From: Thermoplasmatales archaeon I-plasma
Lineage (GTDB): Archaea; Thermoplasmatota; Thermoplasmata; Thermoplasmatales; GCA-001856825
DNA: 42,649 nucleotides
Assembly (NCBI GenBank): GCA_001856825.1
Contig: ATMD01000004.1
Coordinates: 383,919-426,567, forward strand
Reading direction: 5' to 3'
This document shows, piece by piece, positions 25,235 to 32,580 of the stretch (within the stretch, counting starts at the first letter, position 1; each line of letters begins with the position of its first letter). Both the position numbers and the translations under genes were made by a program. Under the pieces are notes generated by a model. That model saw only the letters and a program-made list of their open reading frames with translations. It was not told the origin of the DNA and did no database searches.

Positions 25235-25522
25235 ATGGATATGAACGTAATAATGCTGGTTAAAAGAAAAAGGAATCCCACAAAGAAAGAGGCTGATGCT
25301 GCACAGAAGATTACCGATGAGGCTATCAAGAGTGGAGCAGTTATTGAGCGCTACGGTACATATGGAGCGTATGATTTTGTAGCAGTTATCAAGAGCTCGA
25401 ATAAAAACGAGGAACTTTATCTTAGGTACCTCCATACTGTAAAGGATTGGGCTGATGTGCAGACTCTCCCGATCATCGACTCGAAGCTCATGGATAAAAT
25501 TGACAGGGAATTCGTTAAGTAA
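25235..25522 (+). CDS. Small GYD/Lrp-ligand-domain-like protein
   Basis: 95 residues forming one alpha+beta domain. MDMNVIMLVKRKRNPTKKEA starts with a beta strand, then a helix, then VIERYGTYGAYDFVAVIKSS: the G-(A/G)-Y-D-F-V-A motif is typical of stand-alone GYD-domain or Lrp/AsnC ligand-binding (RAM) domains, ending with ADVQTLPIIDSKLM. There is no DNA-binding domain. Such proteins form dimers or larger rings that may bind amino acids; the ligand is unknown. The gene stands alone between a rearrangement junction and IS110 copy B. Confidence 0.6.
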   Translation: MDMNVIMLVKRKRNPTKKEADAAQKITDEAIKSGAVIERYGTYGAYDFVAVIKSSNKNEELYLRYLHTVKDWADVQTLPIIDSKLMDKIDREFVK

Positions 25523-25769
25523 GGATGCGAATGGATAGGCTACTTAAACCCTATAGTTAAAGTCAGTGAAATAGTTGAATATGAAATCAAGGAGTGATTT
25601 GCGTAGTGAATGTTAATTAGGCCCTTAATTCAGCGTATTTTACATAACAGCTGATTGTCTTTCTTTATTGCCCCTTACTTTTTATTGGCTCTTTATCGAG
25701 CTACTAGGGCGCATGATTTTCCTGCTCTGATTGAGTAGTAAATATCCCTAACCGCCTGCTTTTTCTTCA

Positions 25770-25798
25770 AGCGACACCAGTCAATGCTTGGTGTCGCT
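25770..25798 (+). promoter_or_regulatory. Leader hairpin before IS110 transposase B
   Basis: Perfect 10-base inverted repeat AGCGACACCA (25770-25779), loop GTCAATGCT, TGGTGTCGCT (25789-25798). Two bases later comes the ribosome binding site GGAGGTGG (25801-25808). The stem differs completely from that of copy A, while position, length and the GTCA loop start are the same. Confidence 0.8.
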
Positions 25799-25814
25799 AT
25801 GGAGGTGGAAAAGA

Positions 25815-26909
25815 ATGAAAAGAAGGAAAGTGAATATGGAGAACATGAACGACCATGCAGTAGGGATAGACATTGGCGAAAAGGAAAGCGTAGCAACATA
25901 TATGTCTCCCTCAGGAGACGTCATTGAGCAGTTCGCATTTCCAATGAATCCAGAAGGATACAAAGAATTCAGGGAGAAGATACCTTCTGAAACAAGGATA
26001 GCGTTTGAGGCATCAGGAATGGCCTATGTGGTATTCAATAAGCTGAAGTCGCTTGGATATGAAAGCATAACTGTTGCTCATCCCAAGATGATTTCATGGA
26101 TAGTCAAGTCTAAGAGGAAGAACGATCATGTTGACTCAGTGAAGCTGGCAAAGCTTCACCTGGTGAACATGATCCCTGAATCCCACCTGTTGTCAGAGGA
26201 GGACAGAATATTCCGTGATCTCCTGATACAGAGGGCAAAACTGGGACAGGAAGTCTCTAGTATGAAAACATCCATAATAAGCTATCTTAAAAGGGAGGGA
26301 CTATTTGATTCCCTTCCGGAGAGCAGCGAAAACTTCTCCGACAAGAGGAGGAAGGCAATGGAGAGCATCAGATTCAACAATGACAAGGATGTTGTTTTCA
26401 AGACAATGCTCAACAGGCTGAAATTCCTGGAGGATCAGATACCTCCTCTGGAGGAGAGAATAAAATCTAGAGCTAGGGAATCTGAAGATGTGATTCTTCT
26501 GATGACCATCCCTGGAATAGATTATTATCTAGCTTCTCTCTTGTCATCATACATAGGTGATGTTCACAGATTCCCCAGTGAGAGTAAATTGGCCTCATTC
26601 TTCGGCATAGTTCCAAGCAACAGGGATTCCTCTTCAATAACAAGGAGAGGCCACATGTCAAAGGAGGGTGCATCAACAGCAAGATGGGCCTTGTCCATAG
26701 CTGTAGATACCGTTAAGATTAGAAACAAACCAATAATGGAGTATTACGACCATCAGAAAGAAAGGACTGTTTCCGGCAAATTGGCCCATGTGCTTACTAT
26801 GAGGAAGCTGATCAGGATGATTTACTTCATGCTCAGCAACGGGAAGTCATGGAAGTACGAAAACGTAATGCTCACAGAGAGAAAGGTGTCAGACCTGGAA
26901 GATGATTGA
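25815..26909 (+). CDS. IS110-family transposase (RuvC-like DEDD recombinase), copy B
   Basis: 364 residues from ATG 25815, chosen because it follows GGAGGTGG by six bases; an outer TTG at 25788 lies inside the leader hairpin and is rejected. N-terminal DEDD domain: AVGIDIGEKESVATYMSPSG, AFEASGMAYVVFNKLKSLGY, SWIVKSKRKNDHVDSVKLAK. C-terminal domain: LMTIPGIDYYLASLLSSYIG, LASFFGIVPSNRDSSSITRR, GHMSKEGASTARWALSIAVD. No frame defect, so probably active. The third, broken copy at 28.2 kb is closer to this one than to copy A. Confidence 0.93.
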   Translation: MKRRKVNMENMNDHAVGIDIGEKESVATYMSPSGDVIEQFAFPMNPEGYKEFREKIPSETRIAFEASGMAYVVFNKLKSLGYESITVAHPKMISWIVKSKRKNDHVDSVKLAKLHLVNMIPESHLLSEEDRIFRDLLIQRAKLGQEVSSMKTSIISYLKREGLFDSLPESSENFSDKRRKAMESIRFNNDKDVVFKTMLNRLKFLEDQIPPLEERIKSRARESEDVILLMTIPGIDYYLASLLSSYIGDVHRFPSESKLASFFGIVPSNRDSSSITRRGHMSKEGASTARWALSIAVDTVKIRNKPIMEYYDHQKERTVSGKLAHVLTMRKLIRMIYFMLSNGKSWKYENVMLTERKVSDLEDD

Positions 26910-27147
26910 AACGTCCGGACACACTGGGTGTGGCTGTCTGCTCCACTGCTTTCATTCAACTGGCATCCCAGTCTTTGCTCTGAGTGCAGTGATTCCCCTC
27001 CCTTATATGGTCAATTTTCGTCCTGAACGCTCATACCTGTTCGGGGTAAAGGGGGATCGGGCAGACGGCTATCCGGATCCACAGGATGTTTCAAATATCT
27101 GGAGGGTATGACTATGTGAGAGGAAAAGCAGGCTGGATATTTACATA
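26910..27147 (+). ncRNA. Candidate bridge RNA region of IS110 copy B
   Basis: Same plan as copy A: CCGG-ACACA-CTGG (26915-26927, one G-U pair); a hairpin closed by CACTGC/GCAGTG (26944-26949 with 26986-26991), bases unpaired on both sides, then ACTGG/CCAGT (26959-26963 with 26968-26972); ATCC-GGATCCACA-GGAT (27071-27087), whose loop resembles the GGGTCCAAT loop of copy A. Stem bases differ from A but pairing is kept. Confidence 0.5.
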
Positions 27148-27510
27148 TCTGTTGAATGAAGATATTGTGTCTATTTTCTTCATTCCAGTGATCCTGTAGC
27201 AAATCCTGCCCCTCTGCTATCTATTCTGGGTATTTGACATATGCTTCTCTCCATATTCCTTCATCTCATCGTATGTCCAGAATCTTTGATAACCCTCAGC
27301 CAGCAGGCCATCCTCTGACCTGGATAGAGTGTTCTCTCCCGCCTAACGGAATCCCTCCTTGCGGATGAATATCTGAGGCTGTTGGCGTATGACGATATCA
27401 GGGAGTATGGGGAAAGTGCAATAAGAGACGGATAGAAATTGTTCGCATCCCCAAAAATAACAAGAATAACTGACCATATCATTCATTAAAGAGAGCATGA
27501 AATTCATAAT
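27148..27510. other. No intact gene; one short protein-like scrap
   Basis: From the IS110 right end to the promoter of the NYN gene I find no gene with a start. Plus-strand 27328-27435 stays open and reads SVLSRLTESLLADEYLRLLA, then YDDIREYGESAIRDG and a stop. It is protein-like and may be the tail of a gene cut by the IS110 insertion; I recognise no family. Confidence 0.4.
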
Positions 27511-27575
27511 TCTTAAATACCGTTTAACCATATGACAACTATAGGATCCCCAGATTTACTGGCTCAAGCCAGTAA
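27511..27575 (+). promoter_or_regulatory. Promoter and palindromic leader of the NYN gene
   Basis: A TATA-like TTCTTAAATACC (27510-27521) would give a start near 27545. The leader then contains TTACTGGCT-CA-AGCCAGTAA (27556-27575), a perfect 9-base stem, ending 20 bases before ATG 27596. As DNA it could be an operator; as RNA a hairpin close to the translation start. Confidence 0.55.
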
Positions 27576-27595
27576 CTCTGGGCTCAACTGATAAT

Positions 27596-28144
27596 ATGAA
27601 GAAGGCTGCCCTGCTTATAGATAACTCGAACTTTTATCACTCCCTCAAAGATTCGCGAAGGCTGCCCTTTCCTCCCGCTGATTACGAAAAGCTTTTTTCT
27701 CTTCTTTCGGAACAGTTCGGTTTTGATCTGAGGACAGTTTACCTCTATGACGCGATAAAGGACAGCTCTAAGGAGAAATCACAATATGCTCAGCAGCAGA
27801 AGTTCCACAGCGGTATAAGAGCTCTTTCCGCAAAGTGGCCCGTAACCATAAAGACGAGGAAACTCAAGTACAGACCGTTTGGAAGGGAATTCATACCCGA
27901 GGAGAAGGGCGTGGACGTACTTTTGGTAGTGGACGCAATAACCCTGGCCCTAAATGGGGAAATAGAAACTATAATCGTACTGTCCGGGGATGCGGATTTT
28001 GTTCCACTGATAGAATTCCTCAAGATTCGGAAAGTGGAAACTGTAAACCTTCACCTTTATTCAGGCAGTTCCACCGAACTCCGTCAGGCCTGCGACAGTC
28101 ATATACTCATCACATTTCAGGACAGCACATTGATGCTTAAGTGA
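27596..28144 (+). CDS. NYN-domain (LabA/DUF88-like) ribonuclease
   Basis: 182 residues, a single NYN domain of the PIN-like fold. Acidic residues expected for metal binding are all there: first Asp in AALLIDNSNFYHSL (D9), second in EKGVDVLLVVDAI, third in TIIVLSGDADFVPLIEFL. Proteins of this type cut RNA or act in RNA processing; in LabA-like groups the domain often carries an extra OST-HTH domain, missing here. The gene lies in accessory DNA between an IS110 element and an IS110 scrap, so a toxin or defence role is possible, but no antitoxin partner is visible. The start ATG is followed by MKKAALLIDNSN, standard for the family. Confidence 0.85.
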   Translation: MKKAALLIDNSNFYHSLKDSRRLPFPPADYEKLFSLLSEQFGFDLRTVYLYDAIKDSSKEKSQYAQQQKFHSGIRALSAKWPVTIKTRKLKYRPFGREFIPEEKGVDVLLVVDAITLALNGEIETIIVLSGDADFVPLIEFLKIRKVETVNLHLYSGSSTELRQACDSHILITFQDSTLMLK

Positions 28145-28214
28145 CGTGAACTGAAAGATGATTTACGAAGTTAGATTTCAGACCAAAACAAGATTGCCGG
28201 AACCTTTGAATTAA

Positions 28215-28355
28215 CTTGCTTCTCTCTTGCCATCATACACAGGTGATGTTCACGGATTCCTCGATGAGATCAAGCTGGCATCATTCTTAGGTACAGTTCC
28301 AAGCAACAGGGATTCCTCGTCAATAACACGAAGAGGCCATAAACCTAAGAAGGAG
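28215..28355 (+). pseudogene. IS110 transposase scrap (third copy)
   Basis: About 45 codons match the C-terminal domain of copy B (SYTGDVHGFLDEIKLASFLG, TVPSNRDSSSITRRGH), with nearly identical wording at the DNA level over CTTCTCTCTTGCCATCATAC and CAAGCAACAGGGATTCCTC. Homology starts abruptly near 28215 and fades after TRRGH at about 28345. No element ends or RNA region remain, so it is a relic. Confidence 0.8.
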
Positions 28356-28391
28356 CATAAAGGAATTCAAAAGAGCATTGGTGAGCCGCAT

Positions 28392-29549
28392 CTATGCCCT
28401 TGGCACTCCAGTCCTTTCTCTTGTTACCCAATTAGTGGAGAAAAATAAGAGGACGCCGGCTAGCGCAAGAATTCCTGCGACGGTTCCGACAAAAGCTATC
28501 CCCTTTCCAAGTGATGTCACATATACGAGCGATGCTATCAGAGGAGAAAAACCCCCTATAACCCTGCCTGCAAAGAAGACGATGTTGGTGGCGGTGGCAC
28601 GATACTCCGCCGGATAGTTCTCGCTTACCCAGATGCCTGAGAATGAGAAGAAGCCCGAAGATGCATACATAAGGGCAACGACGAATAATGCAATCTGAGG
28701 CGCCCTTTCCTCATAAAGGATGATGCCGAACAGGATGCACAGCACTGAGAAAATGACCGCTATTGTTCCCCTGCCGAATCTGTCGGATAGGTAGCCTGCG
28801 AGAACGAAGAATGCAAATCCTATCAGGGAGAATGGGACAATTATGGCGGATGATACGTTTATCTCGTGCAGATATGTAGGGACAACTCCCATGAGGGGAA
28901 CGCTGAACATGAAAGCACCCGCCACGACTGCGGAGAAGGCGGCCGTGTAGATAACCAGCTTGCCCTTTATGGACCTTATTCCAGCCCTCACTGCGCCCCT
29001 TCTTCCAGTCTCCCTTACCATGGAAGCTAAACCTAAGGATGGTACAAGGGCCACGATACCGCAAGCAATGAAGAACGTCCTCCAGTAGGGGAATGCCATG
29101 AAAACAAGCGAATCCAGAAGGAAGCCAATGAAGTATAGGCTCTGCAGGAAGCCTCCTATGGTACCTGTGGAATGGTGCAGAGTCTCGACAACGACAGGAT
29201 AGGATACGCCATTTTGTGCATTAACACCGAAACCAATGATGAACCACAGAACAAATATCTCTATCAGATTCGTGGAGATTGAGGCCAGGAACAAGGGAAC
29301 GGAGAATAGTATTATTGAAATCAGCATGACGGGCTTCCTTCCTGTCCTGTCTGCAACGTATCCTAACAGAAGGCCTCCTATCGCACCGCCTATGAAATCT
29401 ATCGGAATCGCTGCAAATATAGAGGAGAGAGGAACGTGGAAGGACCTTGAAAGTTGGCCTATTACCATGGATAATGAAAAGACGGAGAAGGAAGAGAGGG
29501 CAAAAGGCATCATTATGCCAGCAAGATTCAGTACCTTCCAACGCTCCAT
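28392..29549 (-). CDS. MFS transporter (sugar/organic-acid porter type)
   Basis: 385 residues with about 12 hydrophobic segments in two halves. The loop 2-3 signature of the major facilitator superfamily reads GYVADRTGRKPVMLIS, repeated in the second half as GYLSDRFGRGTIAVIF, and a central charged loop (VRETGRRGAVRAGIRSIKGK) joins them. YPVVVETLHH and SENYPAEYRATATN match the organic-acid/sialic-acid and sugar porter-like groups, so an organic acid or sugar in symport with protons is likely, though the substrate cannot be read. It acts in the cytoplasmic membrane. Its C-terminal ending (NWVTRERTGVPRA) lies right beside the IS110 scrap, so the last residues may be new. Confidence 0.85.
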   Translation of the reverse strand: MERWKVLNLAGIMMPFALSSFSVFSLSMVIGQLSRSFHVPLSSIFAAIPIDFIGGAIGGLLLGYVADRTGRKPVMLISIILFSVPLFLASISTNLIEIFVLWFIIGFGVNAQNGVSYPVVVETLHHSTGTIGGFLQSLYFIGFLLDSLVFMAFPYWRTFFIACGIVALVPSLGLASMVRETGRRGAVRAGIRSIKGKLVIYTAAFSAVVAGAFMFSVPLMGVVPTYLHEINVSSAIIVPFSLIGFAFFVLAGYLSDRFGRGTIAVIFSVLCILFGIILYEERAPQIALFVVALMYASSGFFSFSGIWVSENYPAEYRATATNIVFFAGRVIGGFSPLIASLVYVTSLGKGIAFVGTVAGILALAGVLLFFSTNWVTRERTGVPRA

Positions 29550-29596
29550 ATCGCACGATGGGCTGAATGGATATAAATCTCGTGTAATTACCTACC

Positions 29597-29860
29597 TTGT
29601 TTAATGTCGCTGATAGGGTTAGCGGTGCATTCGGAATATCTACCTTAGCCTCCATCTTTGAATCGAGAGAAGAGCACTACGTTACAGGAAGTAATATTGC
29701 TAGCGTTACTGGGGTCTGCACGATGGCATTTCATGATATTGCAAAAATTCTTGTTGTGATTTCGACCATCTGCAGGATCACGGCTTTCTTCATTTGGATG
29801 GACAGAGGTAACTCCGATATTTGCTGGACTTGCAAAACGATGTTGCCAAATGGATTTCAA
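29597..29860 (+). pseudogene. C-terminal remnant of a DHA2-type drug MFS transporter
   Basis: The frame reads DRVSGAFGISTLASIFESRE, then EHYVTGSNIASVTGVCTMAF and a hydrophobic helix ILVVISTICRITAFFI. This is the pattern of the last two helices of DHA2-family exporters (Q-x-x-G-(A/G)-F-G-x-x-L-(L/A)-x-(S/T)-I). Everything before is missing; the rest is cut by the promoter region of the neighbouring MFS gene. It cannot transport. Confidence 0.55.
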
Positions 29861-30121
29861 AATAGAGGGCAGATGAGTGGATACCCTTAGCGGATTCACT
29901 AAGGACATCGGTCCCCTCGTCGCCCCAACATCATGACAGGTAGCTTCCGTTTTTATGAGCCAAAAACTCAATACAACCTATAAGAACACTAGGGCTGGCA
30001 ACATGTCAGCTAGCAAAATAACTGAAATGAACGAAGTGTTCTTAGATGCTAGTTCAGGGAGAGGCTTCATTGAAAGACAGGATGAATGTTTGGGACGTAA
30101 GCATAGGGTTTGACTGCTCCA

Positions 30122-30146
30122 TATAATAAAAAAAGAGGGGAGAAGT
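30122..30146 (-). terminator. T-run terminator of the 298-residue gene
   Basis: Just after the minus-strand stop at 30149, the coding strand reads CCACTTCTCCCCTC followed by seven T (A-run at 30128-30134) and TATTATA. Such T-runs end transcription in archaea without needing a hairpin. Confidence 0.55.
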
Positions 30147-30148
30147 GG

Positions 30149-31045
30149 TCAGATGTCAGTTATCCACTTCTCCGGATTGTCTATTATCTCCCTTATAAGC
30201 CTGTCCTTAATTTCATTGTAATTTCCAGGAGTCAATCTGCCCTCCTGTGAGGAGTTCACTATCTCCGTTGGGAACCTTATGAAGCCTACTACATCGGAAT
30301 ACAGGACAGAGATGGTGTGTCTCGCTTTTCCATTGTTTTCCCGTGAATCTGGATCCGGGGAACTGGTACTCTCCGTAACAGTATATACCCAACTCCTGTA
30401 ATATAACTCATCGATCATGGTAAGTGTGTAGAAGTAGAATGGGTTACCTTCTGAATCCATTCCTCTAACAATTGCCCTCTTCATCCCGTCTGGGATGTGA
30501 AGCATCAGGTTTGCAAGTTGGACTGCCTGTCTTATTGCCATGGACCTCTTTGTACCGATGGGAATCACGTTTGCAGAGATGAGAGTTTCATTCATTGAAT
30601 CAGGGAGTTTGTGTTCCTCCTTATTGGTTGACATTGAGGTTTTCATTGATTCTCTTAGCACATCCATCACATCGCTCTCCGTCCCATTCTCAAGCCAGAT
30701 GACACCCTCTTTACATACAACTCCATACCTCACCTTATCATCAAGATAGGTCCCATATCCCCCTACGTCTATGATGGTACCAGTGTTCAATACTCCCCTG
30801 AACATCTTGTCAAGGGGATCATAAGGAGTGTCTTCATCCCTTGGATCATCGTAATCTTCCGTTTGTTCCTCCCTTCTCACTATCTTCCCATCTTCAACAC
30901 TTAGAATTACAATACTCCACGTATTGTAGAACATAAGAAACACATCTACGGGAGTGCTACCTGCAACTCCCCCTATAACAGCTTCCTTCCACTCAGTGAG
31001 TGGAAGCTTAACTTCTAGACCAGAAAATCTCCTTGGAATCTTCAT
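30149..31045 (-). CDS. Unknown 298-residue protein beside the CRISPR array
   Basis: I recognise no family. It is soluble: no membrane segment or signal peptide. Notable stretches are VAGSTPVDVFLMFYNTWSIV near the N-terminus, a very acidic loop (EEQTEDYDDPRDEDTPYDPL), IIDVGGYGTYLDDKVRYGVV, MAIRQAVQLANLMLHIPDGM, FYFYTLTMIDELYYRSWVYT and the conserved end SVLYSDVVGFIRFPTE. A remnant of a second copy lies at 23254-23362 with that last motif preserved, so the family exists beyond this single gene and the motif matters. It is transcribed away from the array, from its own promoter, and follows the trailer end of the array. Defence-related or simply carried along are both possible. Confidence 0.7.
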   Translation of the reverse strand: MKIPRRFSGLEVKLPLTEWKEAVIGGVAGSTPVDVFLMFYNTWSIVILSVEDGKIVRREEQTEDYDDPRDEDTPYDPLDKMFRGVLNTGTIIDVGGYGTYLDDKVRYGVVCKEGVIWLENGTESDVMDVLRESMKTSMSTNKEEHKLPDSMNETLISANVIPIGTKRSMAIRQAVQLANLMLHIPDGMKRAIVRGMDSEGNPFYFYTLTMIDELYYRSWVYTVTESTSSPDPDSRENNGKARHTISVLYSDVVGFIRFPTEIVNSSQEGRLTPGNYNEIKDRLIREIIDNPEKWITDI

Positions 31046-31065
31046 ACATATTACAACCTGACGGT

Positions 31066-31077
31066 TGAATATATAAC
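31066..31077 (-). promoter_or_regulatory. TATA box of the 298-residue gene
   Basis: GTTATATATTCA on the minus strand (centre about 31072) lies 27 bases before ATG 31043-31045, the spacing of a leaderless archaeal gene. Confidence 0.6.
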
Positions 31078-31090
31078 TATCGGCGGCTGT

Positions 31091-31112
31091 CAGCAGTGTA
31101 GAAACACTGCTG
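31091..31112. repeat. Perfect 9-base-pair hairpin between the array and the orphan gene
   Basis: CAGCAGTGT-AGAA-ACACTGCTG. On the minus strand it is about 125 bases beyond the last repeat, so it could stop or trim the pre-crRNA transcript. On the plus strand its final GTG is the start of a 42-codon frame (KEETGESFDRMTKWMENSKS, then TRYMFTTGKIEASRYP) that runs into the first repeat. Confidence 0.65.
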
Positions 31113-31236
31113 TGAAAGAGGAAACAGGTGAGTCGTTTGATAGGATGACAAAATGGATGGAGAATTCTAAATCAGAGATTTTGGATAAAACTCGATATAT
31201 GTTTACAACTGGGAAGATCGAGGCCAGTAGGTATCC
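31112..31236 (+). pseudogene. Possible gene start cut off by the array
   Basis: From GTG 31112 about 42 codons read as a plausible helical protein (MKEETGESFDRMTKWMENSK, SEILDKTRYMFTTGKIEASR) before the frame enters the repeats. There is no ribosome binding site and the start lies at the end of a hairpin, so it may not be translated. I recognise no family. Confidence 0.3.
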
Positions 31237-32198
31237 GTATCAATTCCTTATAGGGACGATTTATAGCTCCCCATACGAGATGTTCCTGGAAATGGAATTC
31301 AGTATCAATTCCTTATAGGGACGATTTATAGCTCCGTCACTTCGTGAGCGATCCCGTATCCGGCTATGTGTATCAATTCCTTATAGGGACGATTTATAGT
31401 AGAATCCATCAGACAGAATCCAGAAGGTCTAGCTAGTATCAATTCCTTATAGGGACGATTTATAGCCTAACTGGGTATGACATACAGAACCATGCTTTTG
31501 CGTATCAATTCCTTATAGGGACGATTTATAGCAGCATTCCCATAGACACATCTAGGAACGCAATATTTCCGTATCAATTCCTTATAGGGACGATTTATAG
31601 TATAATGAAATTGCGAGGTAAAAAAGCATGAACGAAGTATCAATTCCTTATAGGGACGATTTATAGCTCCCCATACGAGATGTTCCTGGAAATGGAATTC
31701 AGTATCAATTCCTTATAGGGACGATTTATAGATGATGCAAGAGCTGCTTATAGCTTGTGGATAGACGTGTATCAATTCCTTATAGGGACGATTTATAGTA
31801 CAGTATTCAGTATCACGGAATCGCTGTTGGTTTCTGTATCAATTCCTTATAGGGACGATTTATAGCCGTAGCAACCGTTCAACCGAATGAGCCCGTGATA
31901 AGGTATCAATTCCTTATAGGGACGATTTATAGCGAATCGCTAGAATTATCTGCATAGACTATAGTGGAGTATCAATTCCTTATAGGGACGATTTATAGTT
32001 TGCTATTGCGGTTATTTGGCAATAAGCTCAATCCTGTATCAATTCCTTATAGGGACGATTTATAGACGTCTATGCCCGATAATCCCCCAACAATATCCAT
32101 AGTATCAATTCCTTATAGGGACGATTTATAGCTGTGAATATACAATCAATTGCTCAAACTTTAACAACGTATCAATTCCTTATAGGGACGATTTATAG
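31237..32198 (-). CRISPR. CRISPR array, 15 repeats and 14 spacers (type I-D)
   Basis: Fifteen identical 30-base repeats, starting on the plus strand GTATCAATTCC and ending GACGATTTATAG, first at 31237 and last at 32169. Spacers are 35-39 bases. On the minus strand the repeat ends in AATTGATAC, giving the 8-base 5' handle ATTGATAC close to the ATTGAAAC/G handle of type I and III crRNAs; this and the cas2-side leader show that transcription runs from 32198 downwards. Newest spacers should be next to cas2. Spacers at 31267-31301 and 31667-31701 are identical; the others differ. All repeats, including the oldest, are intact. No spacer visibly matches this window. Confidence 0.97.
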
Positions 32199-32319
32199 AA
32201 GAAAACTGGTTTATGATATAAATAAATTTGCCGAAGCCAATTTACGGCGTATGGCAAAAAATATAAACTCATATGCTTCATTTAAATAGTCAGATTACGC
32301 AATCGAGGTTGGTCCTCGC
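32199..32319 (-). promoter_or_regulatory. CRISPR leader with promoter
   Basis: 121 bases between the cas2 stop and the first repeat. On the minus strand there are two TATA-like boxes, GAGTTTATATTTTTT (32256-32270) and ATTTATTTATATCA (32214-32227). The first would start the transcript inside the leader about 35 bases before the array; the second almost at the first repeat. Confidence 0.6.
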
Positions 32320-32580
32320 TCATAAGAAATTGAATTCCTCCTGAAAACCGAATACGGTCTTTTTAACATGGGACTCGGCCTGGAATGACCAGATGATCAG
32401 TGATTCGTTGACCTTTAGCTCCTTCTCGATGCATCTTCTGAGCTTCATCATTTGGGATTCTGTTATACGACCCTCAAATACACTATTATGCGTATGATGC
32501 AAGAATCTTCCGACCATCTTCTTGAAAATCTGTGTCCTTGTTGAATCTACATCATAAGAGAGAATGACGTACATCTTCAC
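32320..32580 (-). CDS. cas2: CRISPR adaptation protein Cas2
   Basis: 86 residues with the ferredoxin-like Cas2 fold: MYVILSYDVDSTR holds the conserved Asp after the first strand, followed by MVGRFLHHTHNSVFEGRITE, with the S-V-F-E-G strand that packs in the dimer, and IIWSFQAESHVKKTVFG. Cas2 is the dimeric core of the Cas1-Cas2 integrase. It overlaps the Cas1 stop by four bases and ends directly before the leader. Confidence 0.95.
   Translation of the reverse strand: MKMYVILSYDVDSTRTQIFKKMVGRFLHHTHNSVFEGRITESQMMKLRRCIEKELKVNESLIIWSFQAESHVKKTVFGFQEEFNFL

Larger units (their letters stand above)
25728..27147 (+). mobile_element. IS110-family element, copy B (about 1.42 kb)
   Basis: Starts with TGATTGAGTAGTAAA at 25728 and ends near GATATTTACAT at 27136-27146, by comparison with copy A. 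Contents in order: leader hairpin, transposase, structured tail. It lies in an intergenic region after the GYD-like gene. Confidence 0.75.

Noticed and set aside
25788-25814. TTG start for IS110 transposase B
   Set aside because: It sits inside the leader hairpin and before the ribosome binding site; ATG 25815 follows GGAGGTGG.
29645-29971. Minus-strand frame of 108 residues
   Set aside because: It is opposite the DHA2-transporter remnant and has no protein-like character; a shadow.
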